Assembly (NCBI GenBank): GCA_022709625.1
Contig: JAKLIL010000091.1
Span: 1-7,022, forward strand
Origin: Verrucomicrobiota bacterium
Lineage (GTDB): Bacteria > Verrucomicrobiota > Kiritimatiellia > CAIQIC01 > Lenti-01
Direction: 5' to 3'
DNA length: 7,022 nucleotides
A program made the position numbers and the translations under genes. Positions 1-6,536 of the stretch are shown here, piece by piece (position 1 is the stretch's first letter; the number at the start of each line of letters is the position of its first letter). The notes under the pieces were generated by a model. The model searched no databases. It saw nothing but the letters and a program-made list of their open reading frames with translations, and was not told the origin of the DNA.

Positions 1-371
1 AAGAAGCGCGAGCCGACGCAGACGTCGCAAAGACCGGCCTGCACCGGGGCCAGCAGCGTGGGCACGTCCGCCGCGCGGAATTGCAGGTCCGCGTCGAACT
101 GGGCCATGACGTCGCCGCGCGCCTGGGCGACGCCGGTTTGGATGGCGTGGCCTTTGCCTTGGTCGTGGGCATGGCGGATCACGCGAATTTGCGGATGCCG
201 TTGAGCCAGCGTTTCGGCCCGGTCGCCGGTCCGGTCGCGGCCGCCGTCGATCACGAGGATTTCGGCGTCCGGCAGGGCCGCGAGGACCGACTCCAGGCAG
301 GGCAGGATATTGTCTTCCTCGTTGCGGCAGGCGATCAGGATGCTGATTGCGGGTTGGGACGACGTAGCCAC
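1..371 (-). CDS. GT2 glycosyltransferase, polyprenyl-phosphate sugar synthase-like (N-terminal part, cut by window edge)
   Basis: Translating the minus strand from a GTG at 371-369 gives 123 residues that run off the left edge without a stop. The start of a GT-A fold family 2 glycosyltransferase is clear. It has the first strand SILIACRNEE (10-19), then LVIDGG (39-44) followed by D46 and T48, the loop DQGKGHA (70-76), FDADLQF (92-98) whose D93/D95 should hold the metal and nucleotide-sugar, and VGSRF (119-123). The spacing GKG - DADLQ - GSRF is typical of the dolichyl-phosphate mannose/glucose synthase branch, which transfers a sugar from a nucleotide donor to a polyprenyl phosphate at the cytoplasmic face of the membrane. 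The usual DDGS motif reads DGG here. GTG was chosen because it puts the first beta strand at residue 10 and no nearby ATG fits. No clear ribosome binding site is visible. The gene diverges from the TMTC-like gene and could supply its lipid-linked donor (inference). Exact substrate and C-terminal membrane helices cannot be seen. Confidence 0.88.
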   Translation of the reverse strand, partial: MATSSQPAISILIACRNEEDNILPCLESVLAALPDAEILVIDGGRDRTGDRAETLAQRHPQIRVIRHAHDQGKGHAIQTGVAQARGDVMAQFDADLQFRAADVPTLLAPVQAGLCDVCVGSRF

Positions 372-493
372 GCGCGAACTATTGCAGACGGGGCAAAGAC
401 GCGGCAAGCGGGAATTCCCCCTCGCCGGCGCGGAGGCGCCTGATTCCTGTTTTATGCTTCCCCTGCGGGGGCGCTTGTCGCCATATTGGCGCC
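372..493. promoter_or_regulatory. Divergent intergenic region between the GT2 and TMTC-like genes
   Basis: The 122 bases between two outward-facing starts must hold the promoters of both genes unless transcripts enter from elsewhere. Visible elements are small: a 10-bp palindrome GGGAATTCCC at 410-419, an 8-bp palindrome AGGCGCCT at 434-441, a short CCCC-TGC-GGGG hairpin at 460-470, and an AT-rich patch TTTATGCT at 451-458. The patch contains TATGCT (4 of 6 matches to a -10 box), but no -35 partner stands at the right spacing. Neither gene has a convincing Shine-Dalgarno sequence. The region is assigned by position, not by a recognised motif. Confidence 0.3.
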
Positions 494-2452
494 ATGGTCC
501 ATTCCCGAACCAGCCGGCGCCGGGAAACGTCCGGCAAGACCCCGCGCGTACGCACCTTGCCGGCGGAGGCGCCCCCGGCGCCCACGCCGTCCGCCGCGAC
601 GCTCCGCACGTGGTTTCTGGGCGTCGCCGTGCTGGCGGCCTTGCCGTTCCTGCCAGCGTGGCGCAACGGCTTCGTGAATTGGGACGACTACGTCTTCATC
701 GTCAACAATCCCCACATCCAGTCGCTCTCTCCGCGAAATCTTTGGGCGATGTTTGCGGGTTATCTGGACGGCAACTATATTCCGCTGACGCAGCTTTCGT
801 TTGCGCTCAACGTGGCGATCCACGGGCTGGCGCCCGCGGGATTTCACCTGACCAACATCCTGCTGCATGCCAGCAACGCGGGGCTGGCGATGCTGCTTCT
901 GGTCCGTTCCCGGGCGCCGGTGCCCTGGGCGGCCGCGGGGGCCCTGCTGTTCGCCTGGCATCCGCTGCGGGTGGAATCGGTCGTCTGGGCGACGGAACGC
1001 AAGGACGTCTTGTTCGCTCTGTTCTATCTGCTGTCCCTGCTCGCATACGCCCGCTATCTGGAAGGCGGGGTCCGGCGCGACCGGCGCGCGGCCTTGGGCT
1101 GGTTCGTGCTGTCCGGCTTGGCCAAGCAAATGGCCCTGAGCCTGCCGGTCGTGCTGCTGCTGCTGGATGTCGTTGCCGGCCGGCGGCGGCCGTGGGCGTT
1201 GCTGCGGGAAAAGGCGCCGTTTTTCGCCGTTGCGGCGGGCTTGGTTCTCGTGGCCTACGTCGGCCAGCACTCGGCGGCGTCCCTGGTCACGGGCACCCAG
1301 TACACGCCGCTCCATCGCGTGCTGCTGTCGTGCAACAGCCTATTGGTCTACCTGAAGAACGCGTTCTGGCCGCTGAACCTGTGTTGCATCTATCCCTATC
1401 CCCGGGACGTCGTGGCGGAAGCGGCCTACGCACCCATGCTCGTTGCCGCGTTGGCGGGCGGCGTGGTCTGGGCCGGCCGCCGCTTCCCGCCGCTGGCGGC
1501 CGGAGCGGCGTTCTTCGTGCTGACGCTGCTGCCGGTGTTGAACGTCGTTCCGGCCGGCGCGCAAGCGGTCGCGGATCGCTTCACCTACTTGCCGGCAATC
1601 GGCTTGTCGTTCATCGCGGCGCAAGGGGCGCGGGCGCTCGCGGCGCGCCAGGGCCGGTCGGTCCGCACCCTGCTGCTGGCGATCGCGGTCGTGCCGCTGG
1701 TGTTTCTGGCGGCGCGGTCGTGGAATCGCACCGGCGTCTGGCGCGACGACCTTGCGCTGTGGACGGATGCGGTGCGCAAAGCCCCGGATTCCTACGTGGC
1801 CCACAGCAATCTCGGCCTGGCCTGGATGCAGCGGGAAAACTACGCGGACGCCCTGCGGTGTTTCGACCGGGCGGTCGCGGTTTCGCCCACGTTGGCGGAT
1901 GGCTACCAGAATCGGGCCATGGCGCACCGCAAGTTGAACCAACCCCAGGCCGCCTTGGCGGATTACACCGTGGCGTTGACGCTCAGCTCGGCCGCCGCGC
2001 TGTGGTTTTTCCGGGCGGAGACCTATTTCGAAGCCGGCGACTGCCCCCGCGCGGTTCCCGACTACACCCGCGCGCTGGCGGAAAACCCCGGCTACGGGGA
2101 AGCCCTGCTCGGCCGCGGCATTTGCCACGGCATGCAAGGCGATTATCTTCTCGCCATCGAGGATTTTTCCGCGCTTCTGCGCGAAAATCCCGACCATCTG
2201 GACGCGCGGTTCAACCGCGGCAAGGCCTACTACGAACTCGCCCGGTACGACGAGGCTCTGGCGGATTTCGACCATGCCCTGCAGGTGGATCCTGGGTTTG
2301 CCAAGGCGCGCTACCACCGCGCCGTCGTCTGGATCAAACGGGAGCGTTATCCCGATGCCGTGCGCGATCTGCGGCTAGTCATGGACCTGGGCTACGTCAT
2401 CGAGCCGGCGGTCATGGAACGGCTCCCGCCGCCATACAGGTTGAAACCTTGA
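494..2452 (+). CDS. TMTC-like GT-C membrane glycosyltransferase with C-terminal TPR domain
   Basis: A 652-residue membrane protein with the architecture of the TMTC family, whose eukaryotic members are ER protein O-mannosyltransferases. A basic, proline-rich N-terminus (1-37) precedes the first membrane helix (about 39-57). The first outer loop carries NWDDY (62-66), whose acidic pair is the expected catalytic site of GT-C enzymes. Family hallmarks follow: HPLRVESVVWATERKD (156-171), LAKQMALSLP (209-218), WPLNLCCIYPYP (292-303) and ADRFTYLPAIGL (360-371). I count about ten hydrophobic segments up to residue 408. Residues 434-636 form six TPR units (434, 468, 501, 535, 569, 603), with proline at position 32 in most. 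By GT-C convention it would use a polyprenyl-phosphate sugar outside the cytoplasmic membrane; the TPRs may bind acceptor proteins (inference). ATG 494 is the only ATG before the membrane domain, but lacks a clear ribosome binding site. Sugar and acceptor are unknown. Many bacterial relatives are annotated only as TPR proteins. Confidence 0.9.
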   Translation: MVHSRTSRRRETSGKTPRVRTLPAEAPPAPTPSAATLRTWFLGVAVLAALPFLPAWRNGFVNWDDYVFIVNNPHIQSLSPRNLWAMFAGYLDGNYIPLTQLSFALNVAIHGLAPAGFHLTNILLHASNAGLAMLLLVRSRAPVPWAAAGALLFAWHPLRVESVVWATERKDVLFALFYLLSLLAYARYLEGGVRRDRRAALGWFVLSGLAKQMALSLPVVLLLLDVVAGRRRPWALLREKAPFFAVAAGLVLVAYVGQHSAASLVTGTQYTPLHRVLLSCNSLLVYLKNAFWPLNLCCIYPYPRDVVAEAAYAPMLVAALAGGVVWAGRRFPPLAAGAAFFVLTLLPVLNVVPAGAQAVADRFTYLPAIGLSFIAAQGARALAARQGRSVRTLLLAIAVVPLVFLAARSWNRTGVWRDDLALWTDAVRKAPDSYVAHSNLGLAWMQRENYADALRCFDRAVAVSPTLADGYQNRAMAHRKLNQPQAALADYTVALTLSSAAALWFFRAETYFEAGDCPRAVPDYTRALAENPGYGEALLGRGICHGMQGDYLLAIEDFSALLRENPDHLDARFNRGKAYYELARYDEALADFDHALQVDPGFAKARYHRAVVWIKRERYPDAVRDLRLVMDLGYVIEPAVMERLPPPYRLKP

Positions 2453-2476
2453 GGTTGCGTCGGCCGGCGGAATGCA
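2453..2476. other. Convergent intergenic gap, no terminator seen
   Basis: Only 24 bases separate the TGA of the plus-strand TMTC-like gene from the TGA of the minus-strand GT39-like gene. The sequence includes a GC-rich CGGCCGG stretch but no stem followed by a T-run on either strand. If the transcripts end by an intrinsic terminator it is not recognisable here; read-through or Rho-type termination is possible. Confidence 0.6.
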
Positions 2477-4633
2477 TCAAGGCGGGGGCGGGCGCAGTTG
2501 CCGCAGTTGCGCTTGCTCGTCGGCGGTCAACAAGCCGAGCCCGGCGCCGCGGTCGCGGGCCAAGGCGTCGGCGTAGTGGGCGCGGGCGGCTTGGGTCTGA
2601 CCGCGTTGCGCGGCCAAAAGTGCCAGCCCGTAGGCAGGTTCGGCCGCGTCGCGGCCGAGGCGCTGCGCCGCCAGGAAATAGCCTTCCGCTTCCACGGCGA
2701 GATGGGCGCGCAGCATGGCAAAGCCCAGCAGGGCGAAGGCGCGGGGATGGCGCGGATCCATCTGCGCCGCGGCCTGGAGTTCCGCCGTGGCCTGTTCGTT
2801 GGCGCCCAGCGCCAGCCAGGCTTCGGCCAGATTCAAGCGGATATCCAGCACGCTGGGATTGCGGTCGCGAGCTGCGAGGAGATGGTCGCGCGCGCGCGCC
2901 GGTTGTCCTTGGCGCAGCAGCAGCTGGCCGAGATCGTTTTGCGCCTGGTCGTTCCGCGGTTGCAAGGCGAGGCCCTGCTCGAACAAGGCCGTGGCGGCGT
3001 CGTATTGGCCTTGGAGCGCCTGCACCTTGGCGAGGTTGAAGACGGCCAAGGCGTAGCGGGGTTTCTCCGCGATGGATTGCGCGAAGCACCGTTGCGCTTC
3101 GTCGAGCCGGCCTTCGATCTGCCAAACGGCGCCCAGGCCGTTCCAGGCCCGGGCGTCGTTGGGATTTTCCGCCAGCGCCAGCGAGAAATACCGCCGGGCG
3201 TTGGCCGGATCGGAGCGGTGCAGGTAGTTCTGGCCCATGGCGCCATACAGTTCGGCCCGACCGCCACCCGGTTCCACGCAGAACGGGCCCGGCCGCCAGG
3301 ACAGCAACAGCGCGGCAAGAGCCGCCGTCCAGGCCAGAGGCGTTCGCCTCGGCGGCAGACCGTCGCGAAGTCCCGCCAGCGCGTTGGCTCCGGCGCCCGC
3401 CAGCGGGAAAAGGAACACGATCCACGGCATGCGCGCCGGCGAAGTCACCCGCAACAGGACCAATGCGCCGGCCAGTACTGCCATGACTGCCAACAGCGAA
3501 CGTGGACGCCGCGCGGCCATGCCTGCGGCCGCGAGGGCGAGAACGACGCCGAACGGGAAGCCCAAACCCAGTTTTTCCCACATCAGGCGGCGGACGAGCG
3601 GCGAACCCGCGCGGTAGATCCGAATGTCCAGGGTGCCGGGAATTTCCCGCGAACAGACGAGATGCAGGGATTTGACGCCAAGATCCTGGAGGAATCGGAC
3701 GGGATGCCGGCCGATTTGGATAGCCGTTTCCCGGATCAGATAGGTTCCGCGGCTGAGGTTGCGTTGCCGGGCCGCCGCTTCGGTGGTTTCGACGAAATCC
3801 AGATAGTCCGGCCCGGGCCGCAGCGTCAGCGTGCGGCACAGATCGCCGCTGTTGGCCAAGTACGCTTCGGCGCCAAATCGATCGCGGGTATGATCCACAC
3901 GCCAGCCGCCTGGGAACAGCCCCAGCGCCGCGACCAGCGGGAGGGCCAAGCCAAGGCACAAGTGTTTCAGGGCGCGCCGGGGCGCGCCGGGATTCGGTTC
4001 AGGCGTTTCGGCAAACCCATTTGCCGCGCCAAGAACCAGCCAGGCGGCAAAGTACCGCCAGCCCAGCAGTAAGCCGATGCCGCCCAGCAGTCCGGACAGG
4101 AAGCCGCGGCGACCGTCCGGCGGGGCCGGGATGGCCAGCTGCAGAAAAGCGGCGCACCACGCGCATTCCAGCGTGGTTGGAATCAGCTGGAAGTCGAACA
4201 GGACGGCGGGCCCGTAGCCTGCGGCCAGCAGCCCGGCAATCCAGCCGGCGCGGCGGCCGAACAGACGTTGGGCGGCCCAGGCCGCGCCCGCGCACACCAG
4301 CGCCCCCAGGACGACCTGAACGCCGCGGGCAAACGCCACGGACCCATCGGTGAGGAAAAAACACGCGGACAAAAACAGGTGGTAGCCCAGGGAAAATTCG
4401 AAGACTTCGGGATGCAGTCCGTTTCCCCGGATCCAGTCGTCCGCCCGCGCGGCGTAGCCTTGCGCGTCGAACAGCGGCGTACCGAACATGGGATCGTCGG
4501 CGGTTTGCAGGAAATAGGCGGCGCGCAGAATCAGCGCCAGCAGGAACACGACTATGGGCAGCGCCTCGAAAGGGCGCCAGCCGCCGACGGGCGGGGCCGC
4601 GCCGCGTGCCGTGGATCTTTTCATGGGCGGCAT
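2477..4633 (-). CDS. GT39/PMT-like membrane glycosyltransferase with seven C-terminal TPRs
   Basis: A 718-residue polytopic protein. The first membrane helix (about 24-42) is followed by an outer loop with D56-A-x-x-x-Y60 and ARADDWIRGNG (62-72). This is the position of the acidic catalytic residue in PMT/ArnT-type (GT39) enzymes, which move sugar from a polyprenyl-phosphate donor to an outer acceptor. Further hydrophobic segments lie at about 101-121, 127-145, 178-205, 224-240, 358-372, 379-395, 402-420 and 432-446. SPARMPWIVFLFPLAGAGAN (398-417) aligns with the ARYRVPILPIILFFAAAG segment of the neighbouring plus-strand gene, supporting common ancestry. Residues 462-699 are seven TPR units of exactly 34 residues with no insertion, beginning at 462, 496, 530, 564, 598, 632 and 666. 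The ATG at 4633 was preferred to one at 4720, whose extra 29 residues are proline-rich and unlike a signal or helix; the ATG at 4624 (three residues shorter) is equally possible. No clear ribosome binding site precedes any of them. Substrate is unknown. Confidence 0.87.
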   Translation of the reverse strand: MPPMKRSTARGAAPPVGGWRPFEALPIVVFLLALILRAAYFLQTADDPMFGTPLFDAQGYAARADDWIRGNGLHPEVFEFSLGYHLFLSACFFLTDGSVAFARGVQVVLGALVCAGAAWAAQRLFGRRAGWIAGLLAAGYGPAVLFDFQLIPTTLECAWCAAFLQLAIPAPPDGRRGFLSGLLGGIGLLLGWRYFAAWLVLGAANGFAETPEPNPGAPRRALKHLCLGLALPLVAALGLFPGGWRVDHTRDRFGAEAYLANSGDLCRTLTLRPGPDYLDFVETTEAAARQRNLSRGTYLIRETAIQIGRHPVRFLQDLGVKSLHLVCSREIPGTLDIRIYRAGSPLVRRLMWEKLGLGFPFGVVLALAAAGMAARRPRSLLAVMAVLAGALVLLRVTSPARMPWIVFLFPLAGAGANALAGLRDGLPPRRTPLAWTAALAALLLSWRPGPFCVEPGGGRAELYGAMGQNYLHRSDPANARRYFSLALAENPNDARAWNGLGAVWQIEGRLDEAQRCFAQSIAEKPRYALAVFNLAKVQALQGQYDAATALFEQGLALQPRNDQAQNDLGQLLLRQGQPARARDHLLAARDRNPSVLDIRLNLAEAWLALGANEQATAELQAAAQMDPRHPRAFALLGFAMLRAHLAVEAEGYFLAAQRLGRDAAEPAYGLALLAAQRGQTQAARAHYADALARDRGAGLGLLTADEQAQLRQLRPPPP

Positions 4634-4640
4634 GATAGGG

Positions 4641-4662
4641 GATTGGCGGCCGGCCGGCAATC
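4641..4662. promoter_or_regulatory. 22-bp near-perfect dyad symmetry in the divergent promoter region
   Basis: The left arm GATTGGCGGCC and right arm GGCCGGCAATC are reverse complements except for one G/G pair, so 10 of 11 positions match. The dyad starts eight bases upstream of the ATG chosen for the minus-strand gene. An adjacent weaker dyad, CCGGTT-GG-AACTGG (4662-4675, 5 of 6 pairs), follows directly. It could be an operator for a dimeric regulator serving both divergent genes, or a hairpin in the 5' leader of the minus-strand transcript masking its start. GC-rich DNA often contains GGCCGG palindromes, but the GATTG/CAATC ends extend the symmetry beyond the GC core. Confidence 0.35.
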
Positions 4663-4693
4663 CGGTTGGAACTGGCGGCACGGAAGCACAATG

Positions 4694-4723
4694 TTGTCGC
4701 GGCGGGCGGGGCGGCGGCATACT
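4694..4723 (+). promoter_or_regulatory. Possible sigma70-like promoter for the GT39-like gene at 4749
   Basis: TTGTCG (4694-4699, 4 of 6 matches to the -35 consensus) is followed after 18 bases by CATACT (4718-4723, 4 of 6 matches to the -10 consensus). It lies at a sensible distance upstream of the ATG at 4749 and in the most AT-rich part of the gap. On the opposite strand, GATAAT (complement of 4729-4734, 5 of 6 matches) could be a -10 box for the minus-strand gene, but it has no recognisable -35 box. The organism's sigma-factor preferences are unknown, so this is a weak call. Confidence 0.22.
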
Positions 4724-4748
4724 ATCCGATTATCTAGGCAAAGAGGCC

Positions 4749-6536
4749 ATGGCAGGCGAGCAGGCAATCCGGAATCGGCGATGGTTCGCATGGATCGGAC
4801 TGTTGATTGCCGCAGGGGCGTTGGCGCTGCGACTGGCTTATCTCCAGGAAAGGCGCGCGGCGCCCGACTTCGCCTATCCCGACGTCGATGCGCTCTATCA
4901 CGACTACTGGGCCCGGGGACTGGCATTCGACCGGTGGACGCCGCCACCCGGAATGGATGACCCCGGGGTGCGGACGCGGCCGTATTTCCGGCCGCCGGGT
5001 TACGTCTGGTTTTTGTCCGCGGTCTATCGCGCGACCGCCGGCAGCTACGTTGCGCCGCGGGTGGCGCAGCACGTTCTGGGCGTGTTCGGCGTGGTTTTGG
5101 CCTTGTGGCTGGGAACCCGGCTGGCGGGCCGGCTGGCGGGCAACCTCTACGCCGCGTTGCTGGGCTCATACTGGATTTTGATCTATTTCGAGGGCGAATT
5201 GCTGGATCCGACCCTGAACGTGGTTCTGTTGCTGGCGATGCTTGCGGCCAGCCTGCTGTGGCTGGAACGGCGCCGCTCCGGTTGGCTGTTCCTGGCGGGC
5301 CTCCTGCTGGGCGGGGCGGCCGTGGTGCGGCCGAACATGCTCGCGTGCTACCCGGCTGGCCTGGCGTGGTTCGGCTGGGTGCTCAAACGGCGCGGGCCGT
5401 GGCTGCGCGCCGCGGGCGTCTGGACCGTCGGTCTGGTTCTGGCGGTGGCCCCCGGGGCGGGACGCAATTGGGCCGTGGCGCGGGATCGTGTGCTGGTATC
5501 GTCCAACGCGGGCATCAATTTCTACCTCGGCAACAATCCGGACGCCACGGGCTATTGCATGGCCGAGTTGCCGGCTTGGGGCCCGTATCGCACCTGCTTC
5601 GATTATCCGCGCATTTGCCGCCGGGTGGCCGAGCAGGTTGGCCGCCCGCTCCAGGATTCCGAAATCTCGGCGTATTTCTTCGCGGCCGGGATGCGGTGGG
5701 CCCGCGAAAATCCGGGCCGCGCATTGGAGTTGTTGGCGAAAAAAGCGGCGTTGTTCTGGGGCCTGCCGGAGGTGGCGCACAACACGGTGGAAAGCCACGG
5801 CCGGCGCACGTCCCGGATCCTGCGCCGGCTGCCGGGGGATTTTCCGCTGTTTTTGTGTCTCGGGTTGCTGGGTGCGGCGGGCCTCCGCAAGCACGGCGCG
5901 CCCGACGCCCGGCGCATGGCGCTCTTCATGGGATTGTTCGGGGGGGCCTACTTTCTCTCGGTCTGGCCGTTCTTTGCGGCCGCCCGCTACCGTGTGCCGA
6001 TTTTGCCGATCATCCTGTTTTTCGCCGCGGCGGGTCTGGAACAGGCGCTTGCGTGGCTGCGAACGCGGGCCTGGCGGAATCTGGCGGGAAGCGCGATCGC
6101 GCTGTTGCCGCTCTATGGATTGCTGGCCTGGAACTGGACCGGCTACCGGGAACCGGTAGGTCGTTGGCATTTCGATCGGGGATGGGCATTGGTCAAGCAA
6201 GGCCGTCTGGGGGAGGCGCAGGAGCAATTCCGGCAGGCGCTGGCCGCGGATCCCGGCGACGTCCGGGCGCGCATCAATCTGGGCAACCTCCTGGGCCAGA
6301 TGGGCGACTTGGCCGGGGCGGAACGGGAATTCCGCCAAGCAGTGGCGGCCGGCGATAATCCGGAAGCTTGGAACAATCTCGGCTACGCACTGTACTTGCA
6401 GGGGCGTGCGGCGGAAGCCGCGCCGTGCTTCGACCGGGCGCTGGCATTGGATCCGGAGAATCGCCAGGCCCGGAACAACCGCGAAGCGGCGCGGGCGGTC
6501 TGGCGCCCGGCGGAGCACGAGACGCTCGCGCCATGA
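4749..6536 (+). CDS. GT39/PMT-like membrane glycosyltransferase with three C-terminal TPRs
   Basis: A 595-residue membrane protein of the PMT_2/ArnT-like GT39 type, expected to transfer a sugar from a polyprenyl-phosphate donor at the outer face of the cytoplasmic membrane. After the first helix (about 13-31) the outer loop reads FAYPDVDALYHDYWARGLA (41-59), with D45/D47 as candidate catalytic acids. It is followed by YFRPPGYVWFLSAVY (79-93) and APRVAQHVLG (102-111), all common in this family. SSNAGINFYLGNNPDATGY (251-269) is a second conserved outer-loop signature, and ARYRVPILPIILFFAAAGL (412-430) is the late-helix signature. Three TPRs occupy 471-571 (starting at 471, 505 and 538). The start at ATG 4749 gives a basic N-terminus directly before the first helix. 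The frame is open back to 4554, but that part overlaps the divergent gene and has no membrane or family character. AGAGG at 4742-4746 is a possible but very close ribosome binding site. It overlaps its downstream paralogue by four bases, so the two probably form one operon. Confidence 0.9.
   Translation: MAGEQAIRNRRWFAWIGLLIAAGALALRLAYLQERRAAPDFAYPDVDALYHDYWARGLAFDRWTPPPGMDDPGVRTRPYFRPPGYVWFLSAVYRATAGSYVAPRVAQHVLGVFGVVLALWLGTRLAGRLAGNLYAALLGSYWILIYFEGELLDPTLNVVLLLAMLAASLLWLERRRSGWLFLAGLLLGGAAVVRPNMLACYPAGLAWFGWVLKRRGPWLRAAGVWTVGLVLAVAPGAGRNWAVARDRVLVSSNAGINFYLGNNPDATGYCMAELPAWGPYRTCFDYPRICRRVAEQVGRPLQDSEISAYFFAAGMRWARENPGRALELLAKKAALFWGLPEVAHNTVESHGRRTSRILRRLPGDFPLFLCLGLLGAAGLRKHGAPDARRMALFMGLFGGAYFLSVWPFFAAARYRVPILPIILFFAAAGLEQALAWLRTRAWRNLAGSAIALLPLYGLLAWNWTGYREPVGRWHFDRGWALVKQGRLGEAQEQFRQALAADPGDVRARINLGNLLGQMGDLAGAEREFRQAVAAGDNPEAWNNLGYALYLQGRAAEAAPCFDRALALDPENRQARNNREAARAVWRPAEHETLAP
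4980..5002 (+). repeat. 23-bp exact direct repeat shared by the tandem GT39 paralogues (copy 1)
   Basis: The block encoding the YFRPPGY motif is identical over 23 bases to positions 6746-6768 in the next gene. Identity includes the synonymous positions, so it points to shared descent with little divergence or to gene conversion rather than protein-level constraint alone. It is coding sequence, not an independent element. Confidence 0.75.

Noticed and set aside
487..494. Palindrome TGGCGCCA overlapping the TMTC-like start codon as an operator
   Set aside because: Eight-base palindromes with a GGCGCC core are expected often by chance in GC-rich DNA; nothing extends the symmetry.
2438..2449. 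AGGT-TGAA-ACCT hairpin at the end of the TMTC-like gene as a terminator
   Set aside because: The stem is only four pairs, lies inside the coding sequence, and no T-run follows.
310..3039. Open frame of 909 codons on the plus strand
   Set aside because: It crosses the GT2 start, the whole TMTC-like gene and the end of the minus-strand gene. Its product is a low-complexity Arg/Gly/Ala/Pro sequence without domains, typical of an out-of-frame reading of GC-rich genes.
2412..3959. Second long minus-strand frame overlapping the seven-TPR gene in another phase
   Set aside because: Its translation is Arg/Gly/Pro-rich and lacks TPR periodicity or hydrophobic segments, unlike the frame ending at 2477.
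2498..4072. Open frame of 524 codons opposite the seven-TPR GT39 gene
   Set aside because: The minus-strand reading has clear helices, motifs and phased TPRs; this frame has only Gln/Arg/Gly-rich sequence with no recognisable domain.
4634..4720. Longer N-terminus for the minus-strand GT39 gene starting at 4720
   Set aside because: The added 29 residues are Pro/Arg-rich, fit no signal or helix, and would leave almost no room for a divergent promoter.
4554..4748. Longer N-terminus for the plus-strand GT39 gene starting at 4554
   Set aside because: It would overlap the start of the divergent gene, and the added 65 residues are Gly-rich without family character. ATG 4749 starts a normal basic segment before the first helix.
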